A stretch of 36,609 nt of DNA, taken from contig JAZUBQ010000003.1 in the NCBI GenBank assembly GCA_045638525.1, positions 1 to 36,609 on the forward strand. Direction: 5' to 3'. Position numbers and translations under genes: made by a program. The notes below the pieces were generated by a model, which worked only from the letters and a program-made list of their open reading frames with translations, was not told the DNA's origin and searched no databases. Shown piece by piece: positions 7,314 to 13,439 of the stretch. This stretch comes from SIG452 sp045638525 (GTDB lineage: Bacteria > Bacillota > Clostridia > UMGS1840). Position 1 is the stretch's first letter, and each line of letters begins with the position of its first letter.

Positions 7314-7342
7314 ATTATAGCAGATTGTTTGTCAAATTGCAA
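7314..7342 (-). promoter_or_regulatory. Promoter of the S10 operon
   Basis: A sigma-A-type promoter reads TTGCAA (7337-7342), 17-bp spacer, TATAAT (7314-7319) on the minus strand. It is the only convincing promoter seen upstream of the fifteen ribosomal genes. A TTGACA at 7330-7335 lies only 10 bp from the -10 box and is probably not the -35 element. Confidence 0.75.
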
Positions 7343-7412
7343 GTGTTTTTTGAAATTTTTTTAATTTTTTTTATTTTTTTTATTATCAGGCTTTTTTTAC
7401 AATAAAATCCGA

Positions 7413-7443
7413 CAAAAAAAGACTATTCCAAAGAATAGTCTTT
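7413..7443 (-). terminator. Intrinsic terminator of sleB-ypeB
   Basis: A perfect 11-bp stem (AAAGACTATTC/GAATAGTCTTT, four-base loop) begins 8 nt after the ypeB stop and runs into a T-tract on the minus strand. It separates the spore germination operon from the S10 promoter. Confidence 0.9.
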
Positions 7444-7450
7444 CTAAAGG

Positions 7451-8794
7451 TTATTCAGTCAGTACACCGTTTTCATTTTGCTCAACCAAAAAGATTTGCT
7501 CGGTGTCACCGGTTTGCGCATTCAGATAAATCAGATAATTACGATGTTCTAACTTTCCTTTTATTTCATACGCATAAACTTCCCGTCCGTCATCTTTCGG
7601 AATCAATGCACGATTCACCGACGATATCTTAAGACCCGGATTGATATGTGCTTCTATATCAAAAGGCAAAAACTCAACCGCTTCACGTTCTCTGTGATTC
7701 ATCAGATATCCTTTGGCTTCATATGCCAAAACTTCTCCGTCATCCAACGAAATACGAAGTTTGATTAAATCGGGATATTCTTTGATATCTCCATCAAGCG
7801 GACAAAAATTCAGAGTAATGAATCCATCTTCCTTTTCGTAATAACTCACCGCAACTTCCTCGAATCCCATACCATTTAAAAAGGAAATTCCTTTTTCGGT
7901 TGCTTCCGTCACCGATAGTGTATCCTTATGATTTTCTTTACTATTTAAATAGTATAATACTTCCCCGCCTTGTTCGGTAATGTCAATCGTATACTCGCTA
8001 TCATCGGAAAGTTTACCCGAAAAACTGTAGGTTTTTGGCACACAATTTTGGGAGCCTCCAATATATTTGATACTTTTTACCCGTTGATGTCCCAAAAAGT
8101 TTTTCGCCACTTGTTGTGCTTCTTTTTTTGTAATATTGGGTTTACCTGATAAATATTGAGCGTTTTTTTGCTCCAAATGATCTGAGAAAGCTCCATCATA
8201 AATCAAGCTGGGATAATCGCCAAATTCTTTTTCCAACAGGGTAAATTGATTTTCGTCATCTGTTTTTGCGGCCGCTTGTGCTTTTTTTGTTATCATAATC
8301 ATATCAGAAAAATTGACTGCACGACCAAGATACGACTCCTCCAGTCCTTCTAACGTGAGCGCCAATTTATCAGCATAAGATAAAAGTTTCAGCATCGTAG
8401 ATGTGTCCTCTTCGGAAAGCGGCTGATTCTGTCTGCTTTTATGTGCCAGATATACGGTGTAGTCCCCCACTTGCGACAAATACTTTTGGGTTTTATCTAA
8501 ACTGACATCCGAAAGAGGAAGTTGTCCCAGAGAACTTTTTGCGAATGCTGCATTGGCAATGATTTCGTGAGCAAGTTGATTCAGTTGTACCGGTTCATTG
8601 GTGAGAATGGCTTTGGAAAGTGCCACATCAATTTTTCTGACACTTTCGGTTAACTCAGTAAACGCACGACGGTTCTGATTTTCGATATACCGAAGATTGG
8701 CAGAATTTTTTCCGGACAACACCCAACAAACAGAGGCAAAGAACACCAACGCCCCCACCGTAACACTCCACCACTTCATTTGAGTTTGATTCAA
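7451..8794 (-). CDS. ypeB: Spore germination protein YpeB
   Basis: YpeB is needed for the cortex-lytic enzyme SleB to be localised and stable in spores. The 447-residue product has one N-terminal membrane segment (about residues 8-27), a helical region with the SLGQLPLSDVSLDKTQKYLSQVGDY block, and C-terminal PepSY-like repeats (KNFLGHQRVKSIKYIGGS and the following segments). I chose a TTG start at 8794: an AGGAGG lies at 8801-8806 with a 6-nt spacer, while the next ATG (8779) is too far. The gene starts 13 nt after sleB, and the binding site sits at the sleB stop, so the two are coupled. Family assignment rests on sequence pattern and the sleB partner. Confidence 0.9.
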   Translation of the reverse strand: MNQTQMKWWSVTVGALVFFASVCWVLSGKNSANLRYIENQNRRAFTELTESVRKIDVALSKAILTNEPVQLNQLAHEIIANAAFAKSSLGQLPLSDVSLDKTQKYLSQVGDYTVYLAHKSRQNQPLSEEDTSTMLKLLSYADKLALTLEGLEESYLGRAVNFSDMIMITKKAQAAAKTDDENQFTLLEKEFGDYPSLIYDGAFSDHLEQKNAQYLSGKPNITKKEAQQVAKNFLGHQRVKSIKYIGGSQNCVPKTYSFSGKLSDDSEYTIDITEQGGEVLYYLNSKENHKDTLSVTEATEKGISFLNGMGFEEVAVSYYEKEDGFITLNFCPLDGDIKEYPDLIKLRISLDDGEVLAYEAKGYLMNHREREAVEFLPFDIEAHINPGLKISSVNRALIPKDDGREVYAYEIKGKLEHRNYLIYLNAQTGDTEQIFLVEQNENGVLTE

Positions 8795-8807
8795 AAAACT
8801 TCCTCCT

Positions 8808-9266
8808 CTACTTTGCAAATCGATGGTTGCCGATTGTTTTCACAACCGGTCGTGACCAAATCCATTTATTTGTTGCTGTTTTTGGATTGAAATAGTAAAT
8901 AGCTCCGCCACTGGGATCCCATCCGTTCATCGCATCGGTACACGCTTTGTAAATGGTAGATTTTGGATCAATGGGAACGTTGATTTGTCCGTCAGACACC
9001 GCAGTGAAGGCTCCCGGCTGATAGATGACCCCTGCAACCGTATTGGGAAAGGATGGATGTCGAACCCGATTGAGTATTACAGCTGCCACAGCAACCTGCC
9101 CTTCATAGGGTTCTCCTCTTGCCTCTCCATTCACAGCACGGGCAATGAGTTGAAGATTGGTTTCATAGGTGTTGGCAGAATATGCAGGTCTGTTGGTTTC
9201 CGAACAAAATCCCAAAATCAGAAAAAAAGCTAAAGTTATAACAAATCCCAACTGTTTTTGTTTCAT
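8808..9266 (-). CDS. sleB: Spore cortex-lytic enzyme SleB, catalytic domain only
   Basis: SleB is a lytic transglycosylase that digests the spore cortex during germination. The 152-residue product has a signal peptide or anchor (about residues 7-22), then directly the Hydrolase_2 domain: LIARAVNGEARGEPYEGQVAV holds the presumed catalytic Glu, followed by ILNRVRHPSFPNTVAGVIYQPGAF and a C-terminal GNHRFAK. The N-terminal peptidoglycan-binding domain of Bacillus SleB is missing. CwlJ is the alternative name for a domain-only protein, but the signal sequence and the adjacent ypeB favour SleB. A GGAGAA site precedes the ATG; no sporulation promoter could be defined. Confidence 0.88.
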   Translation of the reverse strand: MKQKQLGFVITLAFFLILGFCSETNRPAYSANTYETNLQLIARAVNGEARGEPYEGQVAVAAVILNRVRHPSFPNTVAGVIYQPGAFTAVSDGQINVPIDPKSTIYKACTDAMNGWDPSGGAIYYFNPKTATNKWIWSRPVVKTIGNHRFAK

Positions 9267-9286
9267 AAGTTTCTCCTTTTGGGCAT

Positions 9287-9320
9287 AAAAAAATGCCAGT
9301 ATATTTCTATACTGACATTT
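9287..9320 (-). terminator. Intrinsic terminator of infC-rpmI-rplT
   Basis: A 13-bp stem with one G-T mismatch (arms 9291-9303 and 9308-9320, loop of four) ends in a seven-base T-tract on the minus strand. It lies 36 nt after the rplT stop and just before the sleB ribosome binding site. Confidence 0.88.
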
Positions 9321-9356
9321 TGAGCAAAATATTTGATTTCTATGCAATCAAAAATC

Positions 9357-9710
9357 TTACAGAGCAGCTTTTGCTTTTTCTACCAGAGCGGTGAAAGCAG
9401 CAGGATCTGCGATTGCGATTTCGGATAACATCTTTCTGTTCATTTCGATGTTTGCTTTTTTCAGACCGTTCATCAGTCTGGAATAGCTGATTCCGTTCAT
9501 TCTTGCAGCAGCGTTGATTCTTGCGATCCACAACTGTCTGAATTCTCTCTTCTTCTGTTTTCTGCCGATGTATGCATAAACCAGAGATTTCATTACTGCT
9601 TCGTTAGCAGTTCTGAACAGTTTGCTTTTAGCACCTCTGTAGCCTTTTGCTAATTTTAAGATTTTTTTATGTCTTCTTCTGGTGGTCACAGCACCTTTGA
9701 TTCTTGCCAT
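9357..9710 (-). CDS. rplT: 50S ribosomal protein L20
   Basis: L20 is needed early in 50S assembly and, in B. subtilis, represses the infC operon by binding its leader. The 117-residue product has the basic N-terminal extension MARIKGAVTTRRRHKKILKLAKGYRG and the globular end with QLWIARINAAARMNGISYSRLMNGLKKA. Length is standard. It is the last gene of infC-rpmI-rplT, and a GGAGG lies 12 nt upstream of the ATG. It is the likely effector of the leader at 10533-10710. Confidence 0.98.
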   Translation of the reverse strand: MARIKGAVTTRRRHKKILKLAKGYRGAKSKLFRTANEAVMKSLVYAYIGRKQKKREFRQLWIARINAAARMNGISYSRLMNGLKKANIEMNRKMLSEIAIADPAAFTALVEKAKAAL

Positions 9711-9776
9711 AGTTCTTAGTATCCTCCAACTTCTATAATTTCAAATCTTTCCAAAAAATTGATGCCTTAAAATATC

Positions 9777-9974
9777 TTATTTATAAGGAATCAGTTTTTT
9801 GATAACTGCTGCATTTGCTTCACAAGCATAGCCGCCCATTCTTAAGTGTCTTTTTCTCTTAGTGGTTTTTTTGTTTAAAATGTGTCTTCTGCCGGCTTTC
9901 GCTCTTTTCACTTTGCCACCTTTGGTCAAAGAAAATCTTTTAGCGGCACCTCTGTGTGTCTTAATTTTAGGCAT
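9777..9974 (-). CDS. rpmI: 50S ribosomal protein L35
   Basis: L35 is a small basic protein of the 50S subunit. The 65-residue product starts MPKIKTHRGAAKRFSLTKGGKVKRAKAGRRHILNKK, the family pattern, and ends GGYACEANAAVIKKLIPYK. It lies 48 nt after infC and 66 nt before rplT, the usual gene order. A GAGGAG site precedes the ATG. Confidence 0.97.
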   Translation of the reverse strand: MPKIKTHRGAAKRFSLTKGGKVKRAKAGRRHILNKKTTKRKRHLRMGGYACEANAAVIKKLIPYK

Positions 9975-10022
9975 GATAATTACTCCTCTCTTATTATATA
10001 AAATCTAAACCTAAATTACATC

Positions 10023-10532
10023 TTATTTGGGACCAAGAAACATAACCATGCTTCTGCCTTCCATTTTTGCAGGTTTATCAACTGTTCCAACCTCAGTAAT
10101 CGCTTCACCGAATCTTTTCAAAGTGTCTGCCCCCAGATTGGTGTGAGCCATTTCACGACCACGGAATCGAACAGAAACTTTTACTTTATCTCCGGCTTTT
10201 AAGAATTTGATTGCCTGATTTAATTTGGTGTTGAAATCGTGAGTATCAATGTTAACAGAAAGACGAACTTCTTTAATGGTAACAACCTTTTGGTTCTTTT
10301 TGATTTCTTTCTCTTTTTTCGCCTGTTCAAAACGATATTTGCCGTAGTCCATAATTTTGCAAACCGGCGGAACCGCCTTGGGAGAAATCATTACAAGATC
10401 CAGATTCGCATTGATTGCCGCTTCCATGGCATCCTTTATGGATAATACTCCTAACTGGTCGCCCTGGGCACCAATGACTCTGACTTCTTTTTCGCGGATT
10501 TCCTCATTGATTGGTAACTCTTTCACGCTAAT
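10023..10532 (-). CDS. infC: Translation initiation factor IF-3, probable ATT start
   Basis: IF3 binds the 30S subunit, prevents premature 50S joining and proofreads start codons. The 169-residue product has the N-domain (ELPINEEIREKEVRVIGAQGDQLG), the lysine-rich linker, and the C-domain (KEVRLSVNIDTHDFNTKLNQAIKFLKAGDKVKVSVRFRGREM). No ATG is usable. The candidates are GTG at 10526 and ATT at 10532. An AGGGGTG (10540-10546) is 7 nt from ATT but 13 nt from GTG, and ATT starts are a known feature of infC used in autoregulation, so ATT is preferred. A leader with an attenuator precedes it. The assignment is certain; the start is probable. Confidence 0.95.
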   Translation of the reverse strand: MSVKELPINEEIREKEVRVIGAQGDQLGVLSIKDAMEAAINANLDLVMISPKAVPPVCKIMDYGKYRFEQAKKEKEIKKNQKVVTIKEVRLSVNIDTHDFNTKLNQAIKFLKAGDKVKVSVRFRGREMAHTNLGADTLKRFGEAITEVGTVDKPAKMEGRSMVMFLGPK

Positions 10533-10710
10533 GGAAACGCACCCCTAACATTTAGTTTTTAAAATTAGTTCCTGACACAAAAAAAGACGGATAAAACCCG
10601 CCCTCACAAAACACACAGCTAACTTATTAAAAACTGCGTATGTTCCATAACCCGTCAGGCTCTCCCGACCGAGGTGAGAAGCGGAAACTTCTTCTTTTCA
10701 TATCAAGTAC
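10533..10710 (-). promoter_or_regulatory. infC leader, L20-leader-like
   Basis: The roughly 175-nt untranslated leader contains a paired AGAAG...CTTCT element with the block TTCCGCTTCTCACCTCGG near its 5' end (about 10667-10690), a central unpaired stretch and a terminator (10579-10602). Position, operon and terminator match the L20 leader of Firmicutes, in which L20 binding favours early termination. The assignment comes from context and partial sequence memory, not a covariance search. Confidence 0.65.
10579..10602 (-). terminator. Leader terminator (attenuator) of infC
   Basis: A 7-bp stem with two G-U pairs (GGCGGGT/ATCCGTC) is followed by seven T's on the minus strand, ending 46 nt before the infC start. 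It lies between the promoter and the gene, so it must act as an attenuator. Confidence 0.8.
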
Positions 10711-10716
10711 CTTGTT

Positions 10717-10744
10717 ATTATAACACAAATTTTCCATTTGTCAA
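10717..10744 (-). promoter_or_regulatory. Promoter of infC-rpmI-rplT
   Basis: The promoter reads TTGACA (10739-10744), 16-bp spacer, TATAAT (10717-10722) on the minus strand: both boxes match the sigma-A consensus exactly. It is the strongest promoter by eye in the window. Confidence 0.88.
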
Positions 10745-10871
10745 GATTTTTTTTGTATTTTTTTTAATCTTTTAAATTTTATTGGTTGCAGAGTTTAAAA
10801 CGGCATCGTTCTTTTTTAGTTCATCCCCACATAGAATACTACTATATATATAATAGTATAGGTGGTTTTTT

Positions 10872-11795
10872 GTGAAACTTAAAATTTCTTTGTTCATGTT
10901 ATGTTTTTCCTTATTGTGTTTGTTAGCCGGTAACACACTTTTTCACACCCTTCACGTCCAAAGTGACACTTCATACATCAAATGGGTGGAGTTTTCAATC
11001 CCATCTCCCATCTTATACCATGCCATCGAACTGGATATCCAAAGCCGAAACCGGGAGGAACGGGTGGATTTTATCGAACTGCTCAGTTATCTTGCGGCTA
11101 AAAATTACGGCAATTTCAAACATCTTACCAAAGCAGATGTTACAAAAGCGGCAGAGATATTAAAAGAAGGACACCCCACCGATTTGAAACAATTCCCCTA
11201 CTACTTAAATGCCTACGGCGCCATATTAAACGGTTGGGTTGGTGAATACGAAGTCCAACAGAAAAACGAAGACGGCACCACCAAAACCATATTGAAATAT
11301 GGCTTAAAAATCCGCCACCCCGTGAAAGGCAGTTATTCCGATTCGGATGATTTCGGCAACAGCCGAAGCTATGGATTTCAAAGAAAGCATCAAGGACATG
11401 ACTTTTTCGCAGCAACGGGAACTCCGGTTGCTGCCGTGGAGGATGGCGTTGTGGAAGTGATGGGATGGAACCGCTACGGTGGCTGGAGAATTGGTATCCG
11501 AAGCTTTGACGGACAGCGTTACTATTACTACGCTCATCTGAGAAAAGATTCCCCCTTTGCTAAGAATTTAGCAGAAGGATACACAGTAAAAGCCGGTCAA
11601 ACCATCGGATATGTAGGGCAGACCGGCTATAGCTTCAAAGAAAACGTAAATAATATCAACGTACCGCATTTACACTTTGGAATTCAGTTAATTTTCAACG
11701 AAATGCAAAAGGATGGCAATAATCAAATTTGGATTGACTGCTATCAGATTGCAAAACTTTTGCTAAATCCACCTGCTCCCGTAGTGTTAGAATAA
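10872..11795 (+). CDS. M23 family metallopeptidase, membrane-anchored or secreted
   Basis: M23 enzymes are zinc endopeptidases that cut peptide cross-links in peptidoglycan. The 307-residue product has an N-terminal hydrophobic segment (about residues 4-24), a helical middle region of unknown type, and a LytM domain from about residue 145. The zinc ligands H173/D177 (in HQGHD) and H268 (in HLHF), and the catalytic His of YAHL (H222), are all present, so it should be active. GTG is the start, 6-7 nt after TAGGTGG. It is the only plus-strand gene before 19 kb. An ACATAGAAT motif 35 nt upstream also occurs before spoIID, so a sporulation role is possible but unproven. Confidence 0.88.
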   Translation: MKLKISLFMLCFSLLCLLAGNTLFHTLHVQSDTSYIKWVEFSIPSPILYHAIELDIQSRNREERVDFIELLSYLAAKNYGNFKHLTKADVTKAAEILKEGHPTDLKQFPYYLNAYGAILNGWVGEYEVQQKNEDGTTKTILKYGLKIRHPVKGSYSDSDDFGNSRSYGFQRKHQGHDFFAATGTPVAAVEDGVVEVMGWNRYGGWRIGIRSFDGQRYYYYAHLRKDSPFAKNLAEGYTVKAGQTIGYVGQTGYSFKENVNNINVPHLHFGIQLIFNEMQKDGNNQIWIDCYQIAKLLLNPPAPVVLE

Positions 11796-11798
11796 CAG

Positions 11799-12452
11799 TT
11801 ACTTTTTATCAAAAAAATATTGAGTTCGCAATGTAACATCCTCCATGATTTGGTATTGTGAATCAGCTCCGAATCCACTCTGTTTCATCAGCGGAATATC
11901 CAAACAATTTTGAACTAAAACAGCAACATTTTCCCGAATCGCAGGTTCCTCGGTAGAAAGTGAAAGTCCTTCAGATAACCCAAGCTGATTGGCAACCATC
12001 AGAACACCGTGAGGATAACCACCCATTACCTCTGCTTTCGGAAGATATCCCAACATCGTAATTAAAATCTTTATTACCTCAGCGTTACTGACCTCCTGTT
12101 CAGGATAAAAGCATTGCTTAGTATCCACGTCCATAATGTCGCTTTCTGTAACCACTTGAATATATCCCGTCGCCCAATGCCCCAAAGGAACATCCGAACA
12201 TAAATTGTTTAAGCAGGCATTTTCTTTGGCAGTTTGCTCCAACCCCATCAATCGGCAGACAATAGCTGCTAACTGTGCACGAGTCACATTCTGTTCGAGA
12301 AGCAAAGCTCCTGTTTCATCACCAACAAGAATGGATAACGCTTGAAGCTCTTCTGCTGCAAGCTGTGTTTGTGAGGGTTTGGCATAAGCAAAACTATTGA
12401 CAAAAACAAAAGTCAACAGGATAAAACCAATCATCTGTTTTAATTTTTTCAT
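11799..12452 (-). CDS. Small S-layer-homology (SLH) domain protein
   Basis: SLH domains bind secondary cell wall polysaccharide and hold proteins at the cell surface. The 217-residue product has a clear signal peptide (MKKLKQMIGFILLTFVFVNSFAYA) and then little besides SLH-like repeats: NVTRAQLAAIVCRLMGLEQ, DVPLGHWATGYIQVVTESDIMD with VSNAEVIKILITMLGY, and a weaker third unit near ANQLGLSEGL. It has no catalytic domain that I recognise. ATG at 12452 follows AAAGGA; the frame extends upstream without support. Its stop is 3 nt from the stop of the facing M23 gene. A structured RNA with its own promoter and terminator lies upstream and may control it. Confidence 0.8.
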   Translation of the reverse strand: MKKLKQMIGFILLTFVFVNSFAYAKPSQTQLAAEELQALSILVGDETGALLLEQNVTRAQLAAIVCRLMGLEQTAKENACLNNLCSDVPLGHWATGYIQVVTESDIMDVDTKQCFYPEQEVSNAEVIKILITMLGYLPKAEVMGGYPHGVLMVANQLGLSEGLSLSTEEPAIRENVAVLVQNCLDIPLMKQSGFGADSQYQIMEDVTLRTQYFFDKK

Positions 12453-12550
12453 AACAATAATCCTTTCTGTTTCAAAAATATGAGAACACTGCCACTCCCT
12501 TGCCCACGATATTGCAAACAACCACCTCCCCCGATACCATAAAATCAGAC

Positions 12551-12593
12551 AAATAAAAAGTGCGCAGCCACCTAAGAGCGGAAAGCTACGCAC
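12551..12593 (-). terminator. Terminator of the structured RNA
   Basis: A 9-bp stem with one G-U pair (GTGCGTAGC/GCTGCGCAC, arms 12585-12593 and 12560-12568, 16-nt loop) runs into TTTTTATTT on the minus strand. It lies 99 nt before the SLH gene start, so it can serve as an RNA 3' end or as an attenuator. Confidence 0.75.
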
Positions 12594-12764
12594 CAAAAAA
12601 CGTACTGCTCCATCTCTAAAGGTTGCTACACACTTTTCAAATCATAACACAAACAATTGCTTGAAGGTACGACGAAACAAGAGCATACGCTTTTTGCAAT
12701 ATCAGCGTGCCCCTCAAGCAATTCTTTTATGCAGTTGTGTTTTTCATATTTGAAAAGATGTAGC
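12551..12764 (-). ncRNA. Structured RNA of about 214 nt with alternative pairing
   Basis: A promoter fires at about 12764 and a terminator ends the RNA near 12551. The 5' end (12748-12766, TTGCTACA then TTTTCAAAT) pairs with 12621-12642 to close a long rod. Inside are AACACAA/TTGTGTT and a perfect 10-bp stem AATTGCTTGA/TCAAGCAATT (12654-12663 with 12714-12723). The same strand 12621-12637 can instead pair over 17 positions (one mismatch) with 12556-12572, which is also the 3' arm of the terminator. That mutually exclusive layout is typical of riboswitches. 6S RNA is the other candidate: long rod form, and a position near aspS as I recall for B. subtilis bsrA. I recognise no known aptamer motif. 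Confidence 0.6.
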
Positions 12765-12770
12765 AAAATT

Positions 12771-12799
12771 ATTGTACCACAGTTTCAACGTTTTGTCCA
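12771..12799 (-). promoter_or_regulatory. Promoter of the structured RNA
   Basis: The promoter reads TGGACA (12794-12799), 17-bp spacer, TACAAT (12771-12776) on the minus strand, each box one base off consensus, with an extended -10 TGG. It places the RNA 5' end within a few bases of the first base of the long closing stem. Confidence 0.75.
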
Positions 12800-12824
12800 C
12801 ATTTTTTGTAAAATCTTTTTCGGG

Positions 12825-12864
12825 ACAGAAAAGAACGGCAGAAAAACCTGCCGTTCTTTTCTGT
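12825..12864. terminator. Terminator after the small multidrug-export gene
   Basis: A perfect 17-bp inverted repeat (arms 12825-12841 and 12848-12864, six-base loop) starts 14 nt after the stop of the minus-strand gene. On the minus strand a TTTT lies in the distal stem; on the plus strand a longer T-run follows. It probably ends the lon-hisS-aspS operon. Confidence 0.82.
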
Positions 12865-12877
12865 TTTTTATAAAATT

Positions 12878-13375
12878 TTAGAATAAACCAACAATCCACT
12901 GGAGAAAGTTCATTGCACCGGTAGTGATAAAGGTTGCCACTATGGTTCCGATAAAAATAGCAGGAAGCGCATATTTTTCTCTCATATCCAAAAGTGCCGC
13001 AATCATCGAGCCGGTAATGGCACCGGTTCCCGGTACAGGAAGTGCCACAAAAATAAACAGACCCAACGCAGAATATTTCTGCAACTGTGCCGCTTTCTTA
13101 TGGGTTCTTTCCTCCAACTTAATGGCAATATTCCGAAAAAGTTTGGTTTTTCTTAAAAAACCAAGCAAGGGACGAAACAGATAAATGATAAACGGAATGG
13201 GAATCATATTTCCCAAAACGCTTAAAGCAAACAACTCCCAATAGGGCATTCCGCTCTCCATAAAAAATAAAATCGAATAGCGGGCTTCCACCGTAGGAAT
13301 CATTGCCGAAAGCATAATCTGAAGCCACAAGGGAATCGGTAAATTGACAAAAAAACTCTGAATTGCTTCTTTCAT
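12878..13375 (-). CDS. Small multidrug-export family membrane protein
   Basis: The 165-residue product matches the pattern of the small multidrug export family (Sm_multidrug_ex), a poorly characterised membrane family; transport is inferred from the family name only. Four to five hydrophobic segments are visible. The conserved features are IPTVEARYSILFFME near residue 30 and FVALPVPGTGAITGSMIAALL near residue 110. It follows aspS by 64 nt that contain a 10-bp stem (13394-13427) but no U-run, so it is probably the last gene of the lon-hisS-aspS operon. A GAGAAAG site precedes the ATG. Confidence 0.8.
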   Translation of the reverse strand: MKEAIQSFFVNLPIPLWLQIMLSAMIPTVEARYSILFFMESGMPYWELFALSVLGNMIPIPFIIYLFRPLLGFLRKTKLFRNIAIKLEERTHKKAAQLQKYSALGLFIFVALPVPGTGAITGSMIAALLDMREKYALPAIFIGTIVATFITTGAMNFLQWIVGLF

Positions 13376-13393
13376 AATTCTTTCTCCGAAGGA

Positions 13394-13427
13394 ATCCGGG
13401 TGCTATACCATTTACAGGCACCCGGAT
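13394..13427 (-). other. Hairpin between aspS and the export gene
   Basis: A perfect 10-bp GC-rich stem (ATCCGGGTGC/GCACCCGGAT, 14-nt loop) lies between the two genes. No T-tract follows on the minus strand, so it is more likely a processing or stability element than a terminator. Confidence 0.55.
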
Positions 13428-13439
13428 CAGTTTCAAATA

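Noticed and set aside
7330..7335. TTGACA as the -35 box of the S10 promoter
   Set aside because: Only 10 bp from the TATAAT. TTGCAA at 7337-7342 has the right 17-bp spacing.
12638..12643. TATGAT as a second promoter -10 inside the structured RNA, minus strand
   Set aside because: No acceptable -35 at 16-18 bp, and it lies inside a paired region. It is only of interest as a possible promoter mimic if the RNA is 6S.
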